NCBI RefSeq assembly: GCF_003434305.1
Contig: NZ_QKKX01000032.1
Coordinates: 36,418-100,417, forward strand
Direction: 5' to 3'
Source: Micromonospora sp. MW-13
GTDB taxonomy: Bacteria > Actinomycetota > Actinomycetes > Mycobacteriales > Micromonosporaceae
DNA length: 64,000 nt
The position numbers and the translations under genes are program-made. Each line of letters opens with the position of its first letter. Within the stretch, counting starts at the first letter, position 1. The notes under the pieces are model-generated. The model saw only the letters and a program-made list of their open reading frames with translations. It had not been told where the DNA came from and searched no databases. Below are positions 26,072 to 36,869 of the stretch, piece by piece.

Positions 26072-26470
26072 TCAGGCCAGGGCGCGGTCCTCGCCGACCG
26101 GCTCGGTCACGTGGTCGAGGAAGGGAAAGCGGGCACGCAGCTCGGCGAGCCCCACGCCGGCACGCCAGGCGTCGGCGATCCGCACGACCTGCTCCAGGTC
26201 GGTGGTGTCGCCGTCGGCCCGGGACCCGTCCGATCCGGCCATGTCGATCATGAAATAGCGGGCCTGGGACCCCAGCCCCACGCAGATCGTCCCCCGCTCG
26301 GAGGTCAGCTCGGCGCACGTGAACCGGCTCCGCCCCTGCTCGGGAGCCTTGATCCGGCCCACGTCCACCTGACACCGGGTGGCGGTCAGGGCCAGCGCGG
26401 ACGCGAGCCCACCCAACTCGACCAGGTCGGGGTAGAGGCGCACACCCAGGGCCGCCGACACGTCGCTCAT
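26072..26470 (-). CDS. Hypothetical protein, possibly DUF6193-like
   Basis: A 132-residue soluble protein. The ATG at 26470 is preferred because GGGAG lies 6 bases upstream; a GTG one codon earlier is in frame. The C-terminal part (TTDLEQVVRIADAW, then LAELRARFPFL) resembles a motif I associate with DUF6193-type actinobacterial proteins of unknown function; that assignment is tentative. It has no signal peptide or TM segment. Read divergently from the esterase gene. Confidence 0.7.
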   Translation of the reverse strand: MSDVSAALGVRLYPDLVELGGLASALALTATRCQVDVGRIKAPEQGRSRFTCAELTSERGTICVGLGSQARYFMIDMAGSDGSRADGDTTDLEQVVRIADAWRAGVGLAELRARFPFLDHVTEPVGEDRALA

Positions 26471-26533
26471 CACTGACTCCCACTTCCCTGTGACAGATCC
26501 AGCAGCGCGGACGTTACAGCCTGGTAAAGCTTT

Positions 26534-26562
26534 GATCTAGCCTCATGCACGCCCCAGGGCAA
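26534..26562 (-). promoter_or_regulatory. Candidate promoter of the 26072-26470 gene
   Basis: On the minus strand TTGCCC is followed by 17 bases and TAGATC, about 64 bases upstream of the start. It lies in an AT-richer pocket between two divergent genes. The match to the actinobacterial -35/-10 consensus is only partial. Confidence 0.35.
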
Positions 26563-26665
26563 AAACACTCCTCCGTGGCCGGTCCCGATTGCGACGCCGC
26601 GGCGGACCGGGACGCCGCAGCGCCAGCCGCAGGACGCCGGCCCGCGCCGCGTAGCATCCACGCCC

Positions 26666-27451
26666 ATGGCGCTGATCCGCTGCGACTTCCACTCCGAGGC
26701 GCTGGGCATGGGCACCTCGATGACCGTGCTCCTGCCCGACCCGGCCGGCTCCGGGATCGGCCTGGCCGGGCGCGCGCCGGCCGGTGACCCGCCCGTGCTT
26801 TACCTGCTGCACGGCCTCAGCGACGACGACACCGTCTGGACCCGGCGCACCGCCATCGAGCGGTACGTCGCGCCGCTCGGCCTGGCCGTGGTGATGCCGC
26901 AGGCCGGCCGCAGCTTCTACACCGACGGGGAGCACGGCAACCGGTACTGGACCTTCCTCAGCGCCGAGCTGCCCGAGCTCTGCCGGTCGTTCTTCCGGCT
27001 CTCCGAGCGGCGCGAGGACACCTTCGTCGCCGGCCTGTCGATGGGCGGGTACGGCGCGGTCAAGTGGGCGCTGCGCGCCCCGGGCCGGTTCGCGGCGGCA
27101 GCGAGTCTCTCCGGGGCGCTGGACTTCGCGCAGCGGCGCGACCACCCGACCAGCCCGGTGGACCCGGCCGTGTGGCACCCCATCTTCGGCGACCGGCACG
27201 TCCCGGGCAGCGACGACGACACGATCGCGCTGCTGGAGCGCGCCGGGGACGACCTGCCGGCGCTGTACGTGGCCTGCGGCACCGAGGACTTCCTGTTCGA
27301 CGACAACACCCGGTTCGTCGAGACGGCGCGGCGGCGCGGCGTGCCGCTGACCGTGGACTTCTCCCCCGGCGCCCACGACTGGGCGTACTGGGACGCGAAG
27401 ATCCGCGACGTGCTGGCCTGGCTGCCGCTGCGCCCGCCCAGCGGGGCGTGA
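26666..27451 (+). CDS. Esterase of the antigen-85/esterase D family
   Basis: A 261-residue alpha/beta hydrolase. It has the oxyanion strand YLLHGLSDDDTVWTRR, a nucleophile in GLSMGGYGA (~124), an acidic residue in CGTEDFLFDD and the catalytic His in GAHDWAYWD. These fit the putative-esterase (tributyrin esterase/S-formylglutathione hydrolase-like) family. There is no signal peptide, so it is probably cytoplasmic. The natural substrate cannot be read from sequence. It is a single gene, convergent with the DinB gene downstream. Confidence 0.92.
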   Translation: MALIRCDFHSEALGMGTSMTVLLPDPAGSGIGLAGRAPAGDPPVLYLLHGLSDDDTVWTRRTAIERYVAPLGLAVVMPQAGRSFYTDGEHGNRYWTFLSAELPELCRSFFRLSERREDTFVAGLSMGGYGAVKWALRAPGRFAAAASLSGALDFAQRRDHPTSPVDPAVWHPIFGDRHVPGSDDDTIALLERAGDDLPALYVACGTEDFLFDDNTRFVETARRRGVPLTVDFSPGAHDWAYWDAKIRDVLAWLPLRPPSGA

Positions 27452-27481
27452 CGACCGGGTCCCGCAGACGCTGCCGGGAGA

Positions 27482-27498
27482 CGGCCCCGGCGGGGCCG
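27482..27498. terminator. GC-rich hairpin between convergent genes
   Basis: CGGCCCC-GGC-GGGGCCG is a perfect 7-bp stem, 31 bases after the esterase stop and before the DinB gene 3' end. It has no T-run, as is common in high-GC actinobacteria, and could serve both genes. Confidence 0.5.
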
Positions 27499-27547
27499 GC
27501 GTCGTCCAGGAGTTCCGGGTAGCCCCTCGACCGGGCGCGGCGGGGGG

Positions 27548-28054
27548 TCACACGCCGACCGAGCCGTCGACGGCCTCGCGCAGGAGGTCGGCGTGGCCGT
27601 TGTGCCGGGCGTACTCGTGCATCATGTGCAGCATCACCAGGCGCAGCGACACGTCCTCGCCCCAGCGGGGGTTGTGGGCGACGACGGCCAGCGACTCGGC
27701 CTCCCGCTCGATGCGCCGGGCGTGTTCGACCTCCCGCCGCCACGCCTCGAACGCCTCGGCCCCGCTGGCGGTGCGGGCGTCGTAGGCCTCCTGGTAGTCG
27801 CCGGTCGCCGACCAGACCAGCGGCATGTCCTCGCCGCCGATCACCCGGCGGAACCAGGTGCGCTCCACCTCGGCCATGTGCCGGAGCAGGCCGAGCAGGC
27901 TCAGCGTGGACGGCGGGCATGCCTGCCGGCGCAGTTCCCCGTCGGTGAGACCCTCGCACTTCATGGCCAAGGTGGCGCGGTGGAAGTCCAGGAACGCGCG
28001 CAGCATCTCGCGCTCGTCGGCGATCAGGGGTGGGCCGATCCGCTCGGTGGTCAT
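27548..28054 (-). CDS. DinB-family protein (DUF664)
   Basis: A 168-residue four-helix DinB-like protein. It starts with MTTERIGPPLIADEREMLRAF after an AGAGGA ribosome-binding site and has SLLGLLRHMAEVERTWF (metal-binding His) and HMMHEYARHNGHADLLREA at the C-terminus, where further His ligands lie. Relatives include mycothiol-dependent transferases and stress proteins of unknown substrate. The upstream extension of the frame is not conserved. No operon partner. Confidence 0.9.
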   Translation of the reverse strand: MTTERIGPPLIADEREMLRAFLDFHRATLAMKCEGLTDGELRRQACPPSTLSLLGLLRHMAEVERTWFRRVIGGEDMPLVWSATGDYQEAYDARTASGAEAFEAWRREVEHARRIEREAESLAVVAHNPRWGEDVSLRLVMLHMMHEYARHNGHADLLREAVDGSVGV

Positions 28055-28181
28055 GTCCGGGTCCTCTCGGGTCGCCGACGGCCCGGTCCCCGGGCCGGCG
28101 GAGCGGAGGCCGCCGAGGGGCGATGCTCGCCGGGCGAGCCTAGCGCCGGGGCCGCCGGGCGGTCGGGCAGGACCCGCCGGG

Positions 28182-29042
28182 TCAGCGGGACGGGCAGGCC
28201 ACGGGAAAATCGAAGTACGTCTCGGGGTACGGCTCGTCGTCGTACCGGTAGTGCCACCACTCACGCGGATAGTTGGTGAACCCGCCGTCGGCCATCAGCC
28301 GCTTCAGCAGTTCGCGGTTGTCCCGGGCGGCTCCGGTGACCCGACCGTCGGCGGTGTGGGCGCGCGGGTCGAAGCAGTCGAAGCCGGTGCCCATGTCGAC
28401 GCCGTTGTCCGGGAAGCGGTCGTCCTTCGGTGCGGTGCAGGCGACCAGGGGCTCGCCGGGGACGTAGGGGCGTTGGCCGGGCGGCGGGTCGACGACCAGG
28501 GTCAGGTCGACGGTGCTGCCCCGGCTGTGCGCGGTGGGCGCGCCGAGGTAGCCCTCGGCGAACAGCCGCGACTTCGCCACCCCGGGGTAGAACTCGGCCT
28601 TCGCCTGCTCCTCGCCGGGACGCTTCGCCCAGGCCACGAAGTCGTCCACGGCGCGTTGCGGGCGGTAGCAGTCGTACACCTTGAGGCGGTGACCCGTGGC
28701 GCGGGCGGCCTGCTGCACCCGGCGCAGCGCCTCGGCGGCGGGCCGGGTGAGCAGGCACAGGGGCTCCCGGTAGCCGGCGATCGGCCGGCCGACGAAATTG
28801 TGCGCGGTGGCGTACCGGATGTCGGAACCGATGGTCGAGTCGATGTCGGACAGGACCACGAACCCGGCCGGCGGGGGCGGGGCGGGCGCGGGCCGCTCCG
28901 GCGCGGAACAACCCGCCAACAGCAGCGCGCCCCCGGCACCCACCCGCCCTGCGGCGGTGATCAAGAGGTTTACGTCAGGTCTGACGCAGAATCCTGACGT
29001 AAACCTCTTGATCGACCCGCGAGGGGAGCCCTGCGCCGCCAT
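28182..29042 (-). CDS. VanX-type D-Ala-D-Ala dipeptidase, lipoprotein
   Basis: A zinc metallopeptidase of the VanX/peptidase M15 family. Visible ligands are His and Asp in TAHSRGSTVDLT and the Glu/His pair in PREWWHYRY; the N-terminal RYATAHNFVGRPIAGY is also typical. A lipobox (LLLAGC) lies near residue 46. The full frame starts at ATG 29042 and reads through a 21-bp-arm palindromic repeat; a TTG at 28964 inside the repeat would give a shorter, more normal lipoprotein signal. It is probably a surface or periplasmic D,D-dipeptidase in cell-wall turnover. No vanH/vanA partner is present, so glycopeptide resistance is not implied. Confidence 0.88.
   Translation of the reverse strand: MAAQGSPRGSIKRFTSGFCVRPDVNLLITAAGRVGAGGALLLAGCSAPERPAPAPPPPAGFVVLSDIDSTIGSDIRYATAHNFVGRPIAGYREPLCLLTRPAAEALRRVQQAARATGHRLKVYDCYRPQRAVDDFVAWAKRPGEEQAKAEFYPGVAKSRLFAEGYLGAPTAHSRGSTVDLTLVVDPPPGQRPYVPGEPLVACTAPKDDRFPDNGVDMGTGFDCFDPRAHTADGRVTGAARDNRELLKRLMADGGFTNYPREWWHYRYDDEPYPETYFDFPVACPSR
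28959..29013. repeat. Palindromic repeat, copy 1 (21-bp arms)
   Basis: A perfect 21-bp inverted repeat, starting GATCAAGAGGTTTACGTCAGG (left arm 28959-28979; right arm 28993-29013) around a 13-base loop. The GATCAAGAGGTTT core is shared with the copy at 47990. Here it overlaps the 5' end of the dipeptidase gene, so it either encodes its N-terminus or supplies its leader. Confidence 0.92.
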
Positions 29043-29118
29043 TTGTCCGTTCTAGCAGCATCAGGCACGGTTCATGGCGGACCGGTGGATTACGCTCCGG
29101 GGTGGGGTTGGCCGGGTG

Positions 29119-29934
29119 TCACAGCCGGCGGGCCGCCCGGCAGATCTCCACCGGCAGCGCGGGCGCGCCGTCGACCGGGGCCGGGTCCTCGGCCGTGGGG
29201 GCGATCCCGCCGGCGGCGATCCGGTCCAGGGTGGCCAGGCCGGCGGCGTCCACCTCGCCGAAGACGGTGTAGTTGGGGCGCAGCGCCGAGTTGGCGTACA
29301 CCAGGAAGAACTGGCTGCCGTTGGTGTCCGGGCCGGCGTTGGCCATGGCCAGCACGCCCCGGGCGTACACCTTGCGCACGCCCGTCGGGTCCGTCGGCGC
29401 GGGCGGCAGGTCGGTGGGCAGCTCGTCGGCGTACCGGTAGCCCGGCCCGCCCGCCCCGGTGCCCGACGGGTCGCCGCACTGGAGCACGCTGAGCGTCGGG
29501 TACGCGGTGAGCCGGTGGCACGACGTACGGTCGTAGAAACGGTGCCGGACCAGGTGCAGGAAGCTCTGCACGGTGCAGGGCGCCTGCTCGCGGTCCAGGG
29601 TCAGGCCGATCGGGCCCTGGTTCGTCCGCAGCGTGACCCGTACGGTGCCGTGACCCGGCGTCCGGCGGGGGTCGGGTGGCAGCGGGACGGGCCGGGCGGC
29701 CGGCTCGTCCGGCGTCTCGGTGTACGCGCACGGGCCGGGGGTCGTCCTCGGCGGCGCGGCAGCGGCCGGGACAGCGGCGGCCGGGGCGGCCGGAGCGGCC
29801 ACGGCGGCCACGCCGCTGCCGCCGACCAGGGCGGTGGCGAGCAGCGCGACACCGGTGAGGCGGGACAGCGTACGCGTTCTGGGGGGATGGGCCGGGAACA
29901 GTGGGACCGGCTGCCGACGGGATGACCTCGACAC
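29119..29934 (-). CDS. Secreted cyclophilin-type peptidyl-prolyl isomerase
   Basis: A 271-residue protein. The GTG start follows AGGAGGACGCCCC. Residues ~22-50 form a signal peptide (LTGVALLATALVGG followed by AAVAAPA), so it acts outside the membrane. An Ala/Pro linker precedes a cyclophilin domain (~95-265) with FYDRTSCHRLTAYPTLSVLQCGD, GVLAMANAGPDTNGSQFFLVY and NYTVFGEV. It catalyses cis-trans isomerisation of prolyl bonds. Two Cys (in SCHRL and LQCGD) may form a disulfide. The long upstream open frame is a shadow of the DMT gene. Confidence 0.95.
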   Translation of the reverse strand: MSRSSRRQPVPLFPAHPPRTRTLSRLTGVALLATALVGGSGVAAVAAPAAPAAAVPAAAAPPRTTPGPCAYTETPDEPAARPVPLPPDPRRTPGHGTVRVTLRTNQGPIGLTLDREQAPCTVQSFLHLVRHRFYDRTSCHRLTAYPTLSVLQCGDPSGTGAGGPGYRYADELPTDLPPAPTDPTGVRKVYARGVLAMANAGPDTNGSQFFLVYANSALRPNYTVFGEVDAAGLATLDRIAAGGIAPTAEDPAPVDGAPALPVEICRAARRL

Positions 29935-29975
29935 GGGGCGTCCTCCTGGGCTGGCGACTCCAGAAAGATCGCAGT

Positions 29976-30869
29976 CTATGGATCCGGCGGTCCTCCTGTC
30001 GACGGCGACACGCGCCCACCCGACGCGGCCGACCGCGGGGACGTGCCGGCGAGCCAGACGCCGGCCACGATGGCGGCCACCGCCAGCGCCAGCACGACGA
30101 TCCGCGGACCGCCCAGGGTGACGGCCTCCCGGAACGCGGTCACCCCGAGCACGACGCTCACCACCGGGTCGGCGAGGGTGAGCGCGGTCAACGGAGCGGC
30201 GATCCGGCCGCTCTGGTAGGCGCTCTGGTTGATGATCAGACCCGCCAGCGCGACCAGGGCCGCGGCGGGCAGCAGCGGATCGACGAGGAGGGCGCCGAGG
30301 TCCCCGTGGAAGCCGGCGGCCAGCGCCTTGACGAGGGCGGCGGCGACGCCGTACAGGATGCCTGCGGCGAGGCCGAGCAGCGCGCCCCGGGTCGCCCCGG
30401 CCACCACCGCCGACAGCGCCAGCGCGACCGCGACGACCCCGCCCGTCCCGAGGGCCACCGCCCACCAGGCGTGCGCCGTCGGCGCCGGGACGCCCGCGCG
30501 GGGCTCGGCGGCGGCCAGGAGCACCGCCAGGCCCAGCAGCCCCGCCGTCGCGCCGAGCAGGTCCCGCCGTCCCACCCGCCGCCGGCTCCAGCCGGCCTCG
30601 ACGAGGATCGCCAGGAACAGGCCGCTGGCCATCAGCGGCTGGACGAGCGTCAGCGGCCCGAACCGCAGGGCGAGCGCCTGGAGCCCCGCCCCGGCGACGT
30701 CGGGCGCCCAGCCGAGCCGCCACAGGCGGGTCCGCAGCAGCCTCAGCAGCAGCCGGGGGTCCAGCGCGGCATGCCGCCGCTGGCGTTTCGCCGCGCGCTG
30801 GTGCATCACCGTGGACACCGCGAAGCAGGACGCGGCGGCCAGGGCGCAGGCCACGGCCAGGATCGTCAC
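29976..30869 (-). CDS. DMT-family membrane protein
   Basis: A 297-residue protein with nine or ten predicted TM helices, resembling the DMT/EamA superfamily (GLIINQSAYQSGRIAAPLTALTLADP is typical of a branch with Mg2+-transporter-like members). The GTG start overlaps the stop of the deacetylase gene (GTGA), so it is the last gene of a three-gene operon with a glycosyltransferase and a deacetylase. It could move a lipid-linked or small-molecule product of these enzymes; the substrate is unknown. Confidence 0.88.
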   Translation of the reverse strand: MTILAVACALAAASCFAVSTVMHQRAAKRQRRHAALDPRLLLRLLRTRLWRLGWAPDVAGAGLQALALRFGPLTLVQPLMASGLFLAILVEAGWSRRRVGRRDLLGATAGLLGLAVLLAAAEPRAGVPAPTAHAWWAVALGTGGVVAVALALSAVVAGATRGALLGLAAGILYGVAAALVKALAAGFHGDLGALLVDPLLPAAALVALAGLIINQSAYQSGRIAAPLTALTLADPVVSVVLGVTAFREAVTLGGPRIVVLALAVAAIVAGVWLAGTSPRSAASGGRVSPSTGGPPDP

Positions 30870-31615
30870 ACCGGGTCCCAGTGCTCGCCGAGCGGGCCCA
30901 CGACCCACCCCCGGCGGCGGCACTCCGCCAGCAGCCGGGGCAGGGCGGCGAGGCTCGCCCGCCAGGCGCCGGGGGCGGTGGCGCTGTCCGCGTCGTGCAG
31001 CAGGACGGTGCCGCCGCCGGCCAGCCCGGCGGTGACGGTGCCGAAGACCGAGTCGGCGCTCGCCGTCGCCGTCCAGTCCCGGCCCCAGCAGGTCCACAGC
31101 ACCGGCGCCAGCCCCAGCCGCGCGCTCGCCACCAGCGCCGGCCCGGTCAGCACCCCGTACGGTGGGCGGAAGAAGCGTGGGGGACGGCCGCTGGTGGCCT
31201 CGACGAGCGCGCGGGCCCGGGCCAGGTCCCGGTAGGTGGCCAGCGGGCCCCGGCGCAGCAGGGCGCGGTGGGTCCAGCCGTGGACGGCCACCTCGTGTCC
31301 CCCGGCGGCGATCTCCCCGGCCAGCCGGGGCGACCGGGCGAGCATCGTGCCCAGCAGGAAGAAGGTGGCCCGCACCCGGTGCTCCGCGAGCACGTCGAGG
31401 AACCGGGGGGTGGACTCGGGGTCGGGCCCGTCGTCGAAGGTCAGGGCGATCCGCCGTGGCTCGCCCGCCCCGGCGAGCCGGGGGAACAGCCGGCGACGCA
31501 CCGCCGGCACCGCGGTGACCGACGGGGCGAGCTGGGCGGTGGCGAGCGCGACGGTGGCCGCGCCGACCAGCGCGGTGGACCGCCTTCGCGGCGGCCGTCC
31601 GGCGGGGGCGATCAC
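30866..31615 (-). CDS. NodB-type polysaccharide deacetylase
   Basis: A 249-residue protein with an N-terminal hydrophobic segment (~15-35), then a NodB domain: TFDDGPDP (catalytic Asp and metal Asp), HGWTH (metal His pair), RPPYG, and the C-terminal VLLHDAD. Family enzymes remove N-acetyl groups from GlcNAc-containing glycans using a divalent metal. The GTG start overlaps the glycosyltransferase stop and its own stop overlaps the DMT start. A shared glycoconjugate pathway at the membrane is the simplest reading. Confidence 0.94.
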   Translation of the reverse strand: MIAPAGRPPRRRSTALVGAATVALATAQLAPSVTAVPAVRRRLFPRLAGAGEPRRIALTFDDGPDPESTPRFLDVLAEHRVRATFFLLGTMLARSPRLAGEIAAGGHEVAVHGWTHRALLRRGPLATYRDLARARALVEATSGRPPRFFRPPYGVLTGPALVASARLGLAPVLWTCWGRDWTATASADSVFGTVTAGLAGGGTVLLHDADSATAPGAWRASLAALPRLLAECRRRGWVVGPLGEHWDPV

Positions 31616-32793
31616 CGCCGGCCCGTCCAGCGGATCGACGGCAGGACCGTGGCCAGCACCGCGACCGCCTCACCCACCGCGTCCAGCACCGACCTGCGGC
31701 GGTACGCCTCAGACGCGGCGACGGCCGACGGCCGGGCAGCCACCTCGGCTACCAGCCCGGCGGGGTCGGCACAGCGGGTCATCCCCCCGTCGGCGGACTC
31801 CAGGCCGGACGTGGACAGCACCCGGCGCAGGTGGTCGGCGGACGGTGCCAGCCGGGTCAGGCCGACTTCGGCCAGGATCGCGGCATTTGCCCGGCCATGA
31901 CCCGGTATGGGGCGATAGGTGACCACGGGCAGTCCGCAGCTCAGCGCCTCCTGGCAGGTCAGCCCGCCCGCGTTCTCCACCACCACGTCGACGGCCCGCA
32001 TCAGCGTGGGCATGTCGTCGACCCAGCCGAGGGCGTGCTGCGTGAACCGCCGCAGCCGCTGGCGCAGGGTTTCGTTGCGCCCGCAGACGACCACGGTACG
32101 CACGCCCTCGACGGCACCGACGTCCGCGACCGTCGCCTCGATGTCGCCCACCCCCCACGCCCCGGCGACGACGAGCGCCAACCGGCCCCGCTCCGGCAGG
32201 CCGAAACGCCGTCGCGCCTCGCTGCGGCTCGTCCCCGTGGCCGCCTGGAAGGCGATCGACACCAGCGGCTGGACCGTCCGGACGTCGAGGTCGGGGCCGG
32301 CCGTGCGGGGGCGGGCGTGCCGCAGGGCGCAGTAGACGTCGACGCCCGGCGCGACCCAGGTGGGGTGGATGACGAAGTCGGTGACGTAGGTGACCAGCGG
32401 GACGGCCAGCCCGCCGCTGCGACGCAGCGGCCCGAAGAGCTGGTTCGCGAACGGGTACGTGGTGACGACCGCCCGGGTGCGTGGCGGGACCGCACGCCGG
32501 GCCCGGCCGCGCAGCGGCGTGAGCGCCCCCCGCAGCACGGCGACCACCAGCCGGGACCGGCCGGTGACGGCGAACAGCGCATCGTAGCCCCACGGAGCCC
32601 AGCGCAGGACGCCCCGGTACGCCTCCCGGCACATCCACCGCACCGGGCGCGGCAGCAGGTCGAGGAAGTTCACCCGGTCCACGACGAAACCCTGGTCGGC
32701 GAGCCGGCGCGTCAGTTCAGCGGCGGCCGTGTCGTGGCCGGCGCCGACATCGGCCGACACCACGACGATCCGCCCCCGGTGCTCCGCGGTCAC
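31612..32793 (-). CDS. MGDG-synthase-like glycosyltransferase
   Basis: A 393-residue GT-B-fold protein. The N-terminal VVVSADVGAGHDTAA motif and the following hydrophobic stretch are typical of the monogalactosyldiacylglycerol synthase/UgtP group; the C-terminal half holds VVVENAGGLTCQEALSCGLPVV, the sugar-nucleotide binding site. Such enzymes glycosylate diacylglycerol or polyprenyl lipids at the cytoplasmic face. It starts with GTG, heads the three-gene operon and could make a glycolipid that the next enzyme deacetylates. Confidence 0.9.
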   Translation of the reverse strand: MTAEHRGRIVVVSADVGAGHDTAAAELTRRLADQGFVVDRVNFLDLLPRPVRWMCREAYRGVLRWAPWGYDALFAVTGRSRLVVAVLRGALTPLRGRARRAVPPRTRAVVTTYPFANQLFGPLRRSGGLAVPLVTYVTDFVIHPTWVAPGVDVYCALRHARPRTAGPDLDVRTVQPLVSIAFQAATGTSRSEARRRFGLPERGRLALVVAGAWGVGDIEATVADVGAVEGVRTVVVCGRNETLRQRLRRFTQHALGWVDDMPTLMRAVDVVVENAGGLTCQEALSCGLPVVTYRPIPGHGRANAAILAEVGLTRLAPSADHLRRVLSTSGLESADGGMTRCADPAGLVAEVAARPSAVAASEAYRRRSVLDAVGEAVAVLATVLPSIRWTGRR

Positions 32794-32896
32794 CGCCCGC
32801 GCTTACCCGCCCGACGCGGGTTGACTCCCCCGGGCCGGGCCGGGCGGACACCGGCCGGCGCCCGGGCCGCCTACTGGTGGTGTCGGCGGCGGGGAC

Positions 32897-34138
32897 TCAG
32901 GCGCGGTGGCGTCGGCGACGCAGGAGCGCCGTGGTGAGCAGCGCGGCCACGACGACGGCAGCGGCGGCAGCCCCCACGACCACCGGCCACGACGCGGTCA
33001 GGCCGGGGCGGGCGACCCGGTCGGCGGCCACCGCCCGGGGCTCGGGCGTGGCCGCCGGGCCGACCGCCTCGGACGCCGACGGCGAGCCGTTCGCGGCCGT
33101 CTCCCCCGGGGAGACGAGGCGGCCCACCGAGGCGTCCCGGGGCAGCGAGAAGCCCCAGTCCAGCAGCGTGGCGCCCTGTTCCCAGCCGCGCATCGGGCTG
33201 GGCTCGGCCCCGACCAGGGTGACCACCAGCCGGCGTCCGCCGCGCTGCGCCGCCCCGACGTAGGTGTGCCGGGCGTAGTCGGTGAAGCCGGTCTTGCCGC
33301 CCAGCGCTCCGGGATAGCGGTAGATGAGCTGGTTCTCGTTCTGGATCTGGAAGCCCTTCTCCCGTAGCGCCGGCTGGGCGGGGATCCGGGTGCTCTCGGT
33401 CAGCGCGTACCGGCGGAAGGTGGGGTCGGCGAAGCAGACCCGGGCGATCAGCGCCAGGTCGTACACGCTGGTGAACTGGCCGGGGCCGTCCAGGCCGGAG
33501 GGGGTGACGGCGTGGGTCTGCAGGGCGCCGAGGCGCGCCGCCTCGGCGTTCATCGCCCGGACCCCGCCGGCCGCCCCGTCCGCGCCGCCGACGAGCCGGG
33601 CCAGCACGTTGGCCGCCTCGTTGCCGGACTGGAGCAGCAGCCCGAGGAAGACCGTCTCGACGGTGTAGCGACCGCCCTCCAGCAGGCCCACGGCGGAGCT
33701 GCCCGGGGCGATGTCGAGGTCGGCGTGGGTGACCGTCACCACCTGCTTCGGGTCCAGCCTCGGCAGCGCAGTCGCGGTCAGCAGCAGCTTCTGCACGCTG
33801 GCCGGGGTGGCGTACTCGTGCGGACCGCAGCCGCCGAGCACCGTGCCGGTGTCCAGGTCGGCGACCAGCCAGGAGGTCGCGGTGACCGCCGGCGGGGCGG
33901 GCACGCCGGCCGGCACGACGAGGCCCGGGGTGGCCAGCGCGACGCCGCCCACCGCCTGCTGCCCCGGCACCGACGGCGGGGGCGTCGGCTTCGCCGAGCG
34001 CGGCACCTTCGGCGCCACCGCCCTCGGGCAGGGCACGGTCGCGGCGGCCCGGCCGGCTGGGACGGCGCGGGCCGGGACGGCCGTCCCGACGCCGGCGATC
34101 AGGACAGCGGCAGCGGCGGCCAGCACCGGGGCTCTCAT
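32897..34138 (-). CDS. D-alanyl-D-alanine carboxypeptidase (DacA/PBP5 family)
   Basis: A 413-residue protein with an N-terminal signal peptide, a Pro/Thr linker, and a penicillin-binding fold carrying the three active-site motifs: SVQK (SxxK), SGN in LLQSGNEAAN and KTG in GGKTGFTDY. A single TM helix (~382-405) followed by LRRRRHRA anchors the C-terminus, with the enzyme outside. It trims the terminal D-Ala of peptidoglycan stem peptides. The ATG at 34138 begins at a typical signal peptide; the longer frame is a shadow. Confidence 0.95.
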   Translation of the reverse strand: MRAPVLAAAAAVLIAGVGTAVPARAVPAGRAAATVPCPRAVAPKVPRSAKPTPPPSVPGQQAVGGVALATPGLVVPAGVPAPPAVTATSWLVADLDTGTVLGGCGPHEYATPASVQKLLLTATALPRLDPKQVVTVTHADLDIAPGSSAVGLLEGGRYTVETVFLGLLLQSGNEAANVLARLVGGADGAAGGVRAMNAEAARLGALQTHAVTPSGLDGPGQFTSVYDLALIARVCFADPTFRRYALTESTRIPAQPALREKGFQIQNENQLIYRYPGALGGKTGFTDYARHTYVGAAQRGGRRLVVTLVGAEPSPMRGWEQGATLLDWGFSLPRDASVGRLVSPGETAANGSPSASEAVGPAATPEPRAVAADRVARPGLTASWPVVVGAAAAAVVVAALLTTALLRRRRHRA

Positions 34139-34481
34139 GCCAGCACCATAACGGGCAGGATCCGGCGGCGTCGGGAGGCGCGGTCGTCCGGCGGACCGCG
34201 CCACCCGCCCTGCACCCGGCAGGGCGGCGACGATCGGGAACGGGTAGCCGCCCCGTCGCAGCGCGACCGCCCGCAGCCGCCGTCCCGCTCGCCGCTCCGC
34301 CACGACGTCCGCCGCACTACTTGCGTGCCGTTTGAGACTTCCCGGCGCTTCCACCGCCGGTGACACGGGAAACGTCGCGGAAAGCCTCAACGGGTACGTC
34401 AATGAGACAATTGAATCGGCCAGGCCCCCAAGCAGCAACCGGGCAGGGTTCCCCCTGCCCACGATCGCCCGAAGGGTTCGC
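34139..34481 (+). other. Intergenic region between divergent genes
   Basis: A 343-base region between the carboxypeptidase (leftward) and the UvrA-like gene (rightward). No gene seen. It contains a relatively AT-rich pocket with a small inverted repeat TCAAT-N6-ATTGA (34399-34414) and a perfect 8-bp hairpin at 34441-34460. Promoters of both genes are expected here. Confidence 0.6.
34441..34460 (+). promoter_or_regulatory. Leader hairpin of the UvrA-like gene
   Basis: GGGCAGGG-TTCC-CCCTGCCC forms a perfect 8-bp stem ending 21 bases before the start codon. It could act as an attenuator or operator for the ABC ATPase gene; related resistance genes are often controlled in their leaders. Role inferred. 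Confidence 0.5.
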
Positions 34482-36755
<2,274 letters not shown>

Positions 36756-36800
36756 GGACCGGGCCGGGTCCAGCACGCCCACGGTGGACCCGGCCCGTCC
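36756..36800 (+). terminator. Terminator hairpin after the UvrA-like gene
   Basis: GGACCGGGCCGGGTCCA and TGGACCCGGCCCGTCC form a 16-bp stem with one bulged base around a 12-base loop, starting immediately after the stop codon. There is no U-tract, as is usual in actinobacteria. Confidence 0.8.
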
Positions 36801-36869
36801 TCGACCTACCCGCGAGCGCACCGGCCGTCGCCGGGTCCTGCCAAGCCCGGTGCTCGCACCACCCGGAAC

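Noticed and set aside
28182..29042. Vancomycin-resistance function of the VanX-like gene
   Set aside because: No vanH, vanA or vanS/R genes adjacent, and the protein appears to be exported, unlike cytoplasmic resistance VanX.
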